DNA of 6,379 bases from Thermacetogenium sp. UBA4966 (GTDB taxonomy: Bacteria; Bacillota; DSM-12270; Thermacetogeniales; Thermacetogeniaceae), in the NCBI GenBank assembly GCA_002397275.1, contig DHAA01000062.1, positions 16,470-22,848 of the forward strand, read 5' to 3'. Of the stretch, positions 5,917 through 6,379 are shown in pieces. The notes under the pieces were generated by a model. That model did not search any database. It had not been told where the DNA came from and saw only the letters and a program-made list of their open reading frames with translations. A program made the translations under genes and the position numbers. Every line of letters begins with the position of its first letter. Positions within the stretch are counted from its first letter, which is position 1.

Positions 5917-5928
5917 GGCTCTATCTGA

Positions 5929-5962
5929 ACGTCTGCCGGGTTGGCGCAGGGACGTCCGGGTT
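5929..5962. repeat. Imperfect tandem direct repeat upstream of the XRE gene
   Basis: CCGGGTT occurs at 5936-5942 and again at 5956-5962, exactly 20 bases (about two helical turns) apart. Each is preceded by ACGTC (5929-5933 and 5952-5956, the second overlapping the repeat by one base). The second copy falls where the -35 of the downstream promoter would lie. This is a plausible operator for the XRE regulator. The same stretch can also fold as ACGTCTGC against GCAGGGACGT with a GG bulge, but without a T-run. Confidence 0.35.
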
Positions 5963-5968
5963 CGTGTA

Positions 5969-5977
5969 TGCTAAAAT
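5969..5977 (+). promoter_or_regulatory. Extended -10 promoter for the XRE gene
   Basis: TGC followed by TAAAAT (5 of 6 matches to TATAAT) gives a good extended -10. The hexamer 17 bases upstream, GGGACG at 5949-5954, is a poor -35. Transcription would begin near 5984, leaving a leader of about 65 bases before ATG 6049. Confidence 0.4.
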
Positions 5978-6048
5978 TAAAAATGAGACAGGAAAGCTGC
6001 GCTGGATGAATGAGTTTATTCTAGGACAAAAAAAGGGGGTACAAAAAG

Positions 6049-6357
6049 ATGAGTAAATCGTGGGAAGATTTCGAAAACATCGTCAAGGCTATGAATACCA
6101 AAAAGGGTTTTGAGAGACTGGAAGTTGCGGCTGACTTCTCTGCAAAACTGATTAAGGCCAGGGTAAGAAAAAATTATACGCAAAATGAGTTGGCAGAGCG
6201 TACGGGATTAAAACAATCCGCAATCGCGAGAATTGAAAACTACGGGAGTTTGCCGAGAATTGATACGGCTTACAAAATTGCCGAGGCGCTTGAATCTGAA
6301 ATTGATTTTTACCCGGTCAACTTTGAAGGTGAAAATTCTATAGAAATGAAAAAATAA
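6049..6357 (+). CDS. XRE-family HTH protein, HigA-antitoxin-like
   Basis: A 102-residue protein with a Cro/C1-type helix-turn-helix at about 33-88: AKLIKARVRKNYTQNELAER (32-51) provides the first helices, and TGLKQSAIARIENYGSLP (52-69) the recognition helix and following turn, ending in the typical TAYKIAEALE (73-82). The acidic, aromatic N-terminus SKSWEDFENIV precedes it, the layout of HigA-type antitoxins and small XRE repressors. GGGGG at 6035-6039 lies 9 bases before the ATG. HigA genes normally follow a HigB/RelE-like toxin gene, but the upstream 132 bases are too short to encode one and only 22 bases remain downstream. It is therefore a solitary regulator, an orphan antitoxin, or paired with a gene beyond the window. 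It is AT-richer than the glycan operon, which suggests separate ancestry. It may bind the direct repeats at 5929-5962. Confidence 0.9.
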   Translation: MSKSWEDFENIVKAMNTKKGFERLEVAADFSAKLIKARVRKNYTQNELAERTGLKQSAIARIENYGSLPRIDTAYKIAEALESEIDFYPVNFEGENSIEMKK

Positions 6358-6379
6358 AATGTTGCTTACGCATCACTAC

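Noticed and set aside
5917..5968. Possible intrinsic terminator after the operon
   Set aside because: The ACGTCTGC/GCAGGGACGT hairpin is bulged and has no T-run after it. I see no convincing intrinsic terminator here, so readthrough toward the XRE gene is possible.
6006..6056. A 16-codon upstream frame overlapping the XRE start, containing a run of seven A and five G
   Set aside because: It has no binding site of its own, and the A/G run is explained as the Shine-Dalgarno region of the XRE gene. There is no evidence for frameshifting.

Overview
The window looks like chromosomal DNA from a Gram-positive, probably clostridial, bacterium (Peptococcaceae-type Firmicutes is my best guess). The grounds are purine-rich Shine-Dalgarno sites before most genes, GTG start codons, a mixed-GC coding style, and AT-richer genes at both ends. 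No rRNA, tRNA, CRISPR array, transposase or insertion sequence is visible. All convincing genes are on the + strand.

Layout: (1) 26-403 is a complete fluoride channel gene, crcB/fluC. (2) 404-1053 is a 650-base stretch with no convincing gene. It holds a good sigma-A-type promoter (446-474) and several inverted repeats, so it may be a long structured leader for the operon that follows. Two very small overlapping ORFs (556-642 and 639-737) are possible but weak. (3) 1054-5916 is a tightly packed four-gene carbohydrate operon: a GT4 glycosyltransferase, a six-hairpin (alpha/alpha-toroid) glycosidase-like protein, a clan GH-A TIM-barrel glycoside hydrolase with both catalytic glutamates, and a second GT4 glycosyltransferase fused to a mannose-6-phosphate-isomerase-type cupin. 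(4) 5917-6048 is a short intergenic region with a tandem direct repeat and an extended -10 promoter. (5) 6049-6357 encodes a small XRE/HigA-like DNA-binding protein with no toxin partner in view.

Reading the operon together (inference): two retaining-type GT4 enzymes, two glycosidase-fold proteins without signal peptides, and a cupin related to the mannose-6-phosphate isomerase half of ManC suggest a cytoplasmic module that builds and trims a mannose-containing oligosaccharide, glycan or storage compound. The GT4-cupin fusion could couple hexose-phosphate supply to glycosyl transfer. The sugar, acceptor and product cannot be read from the sequence. The most notable items are this fusion, the pairing of synthesis and hydrolysis genes in one operon, and the long inverted-repeat-rich leader.
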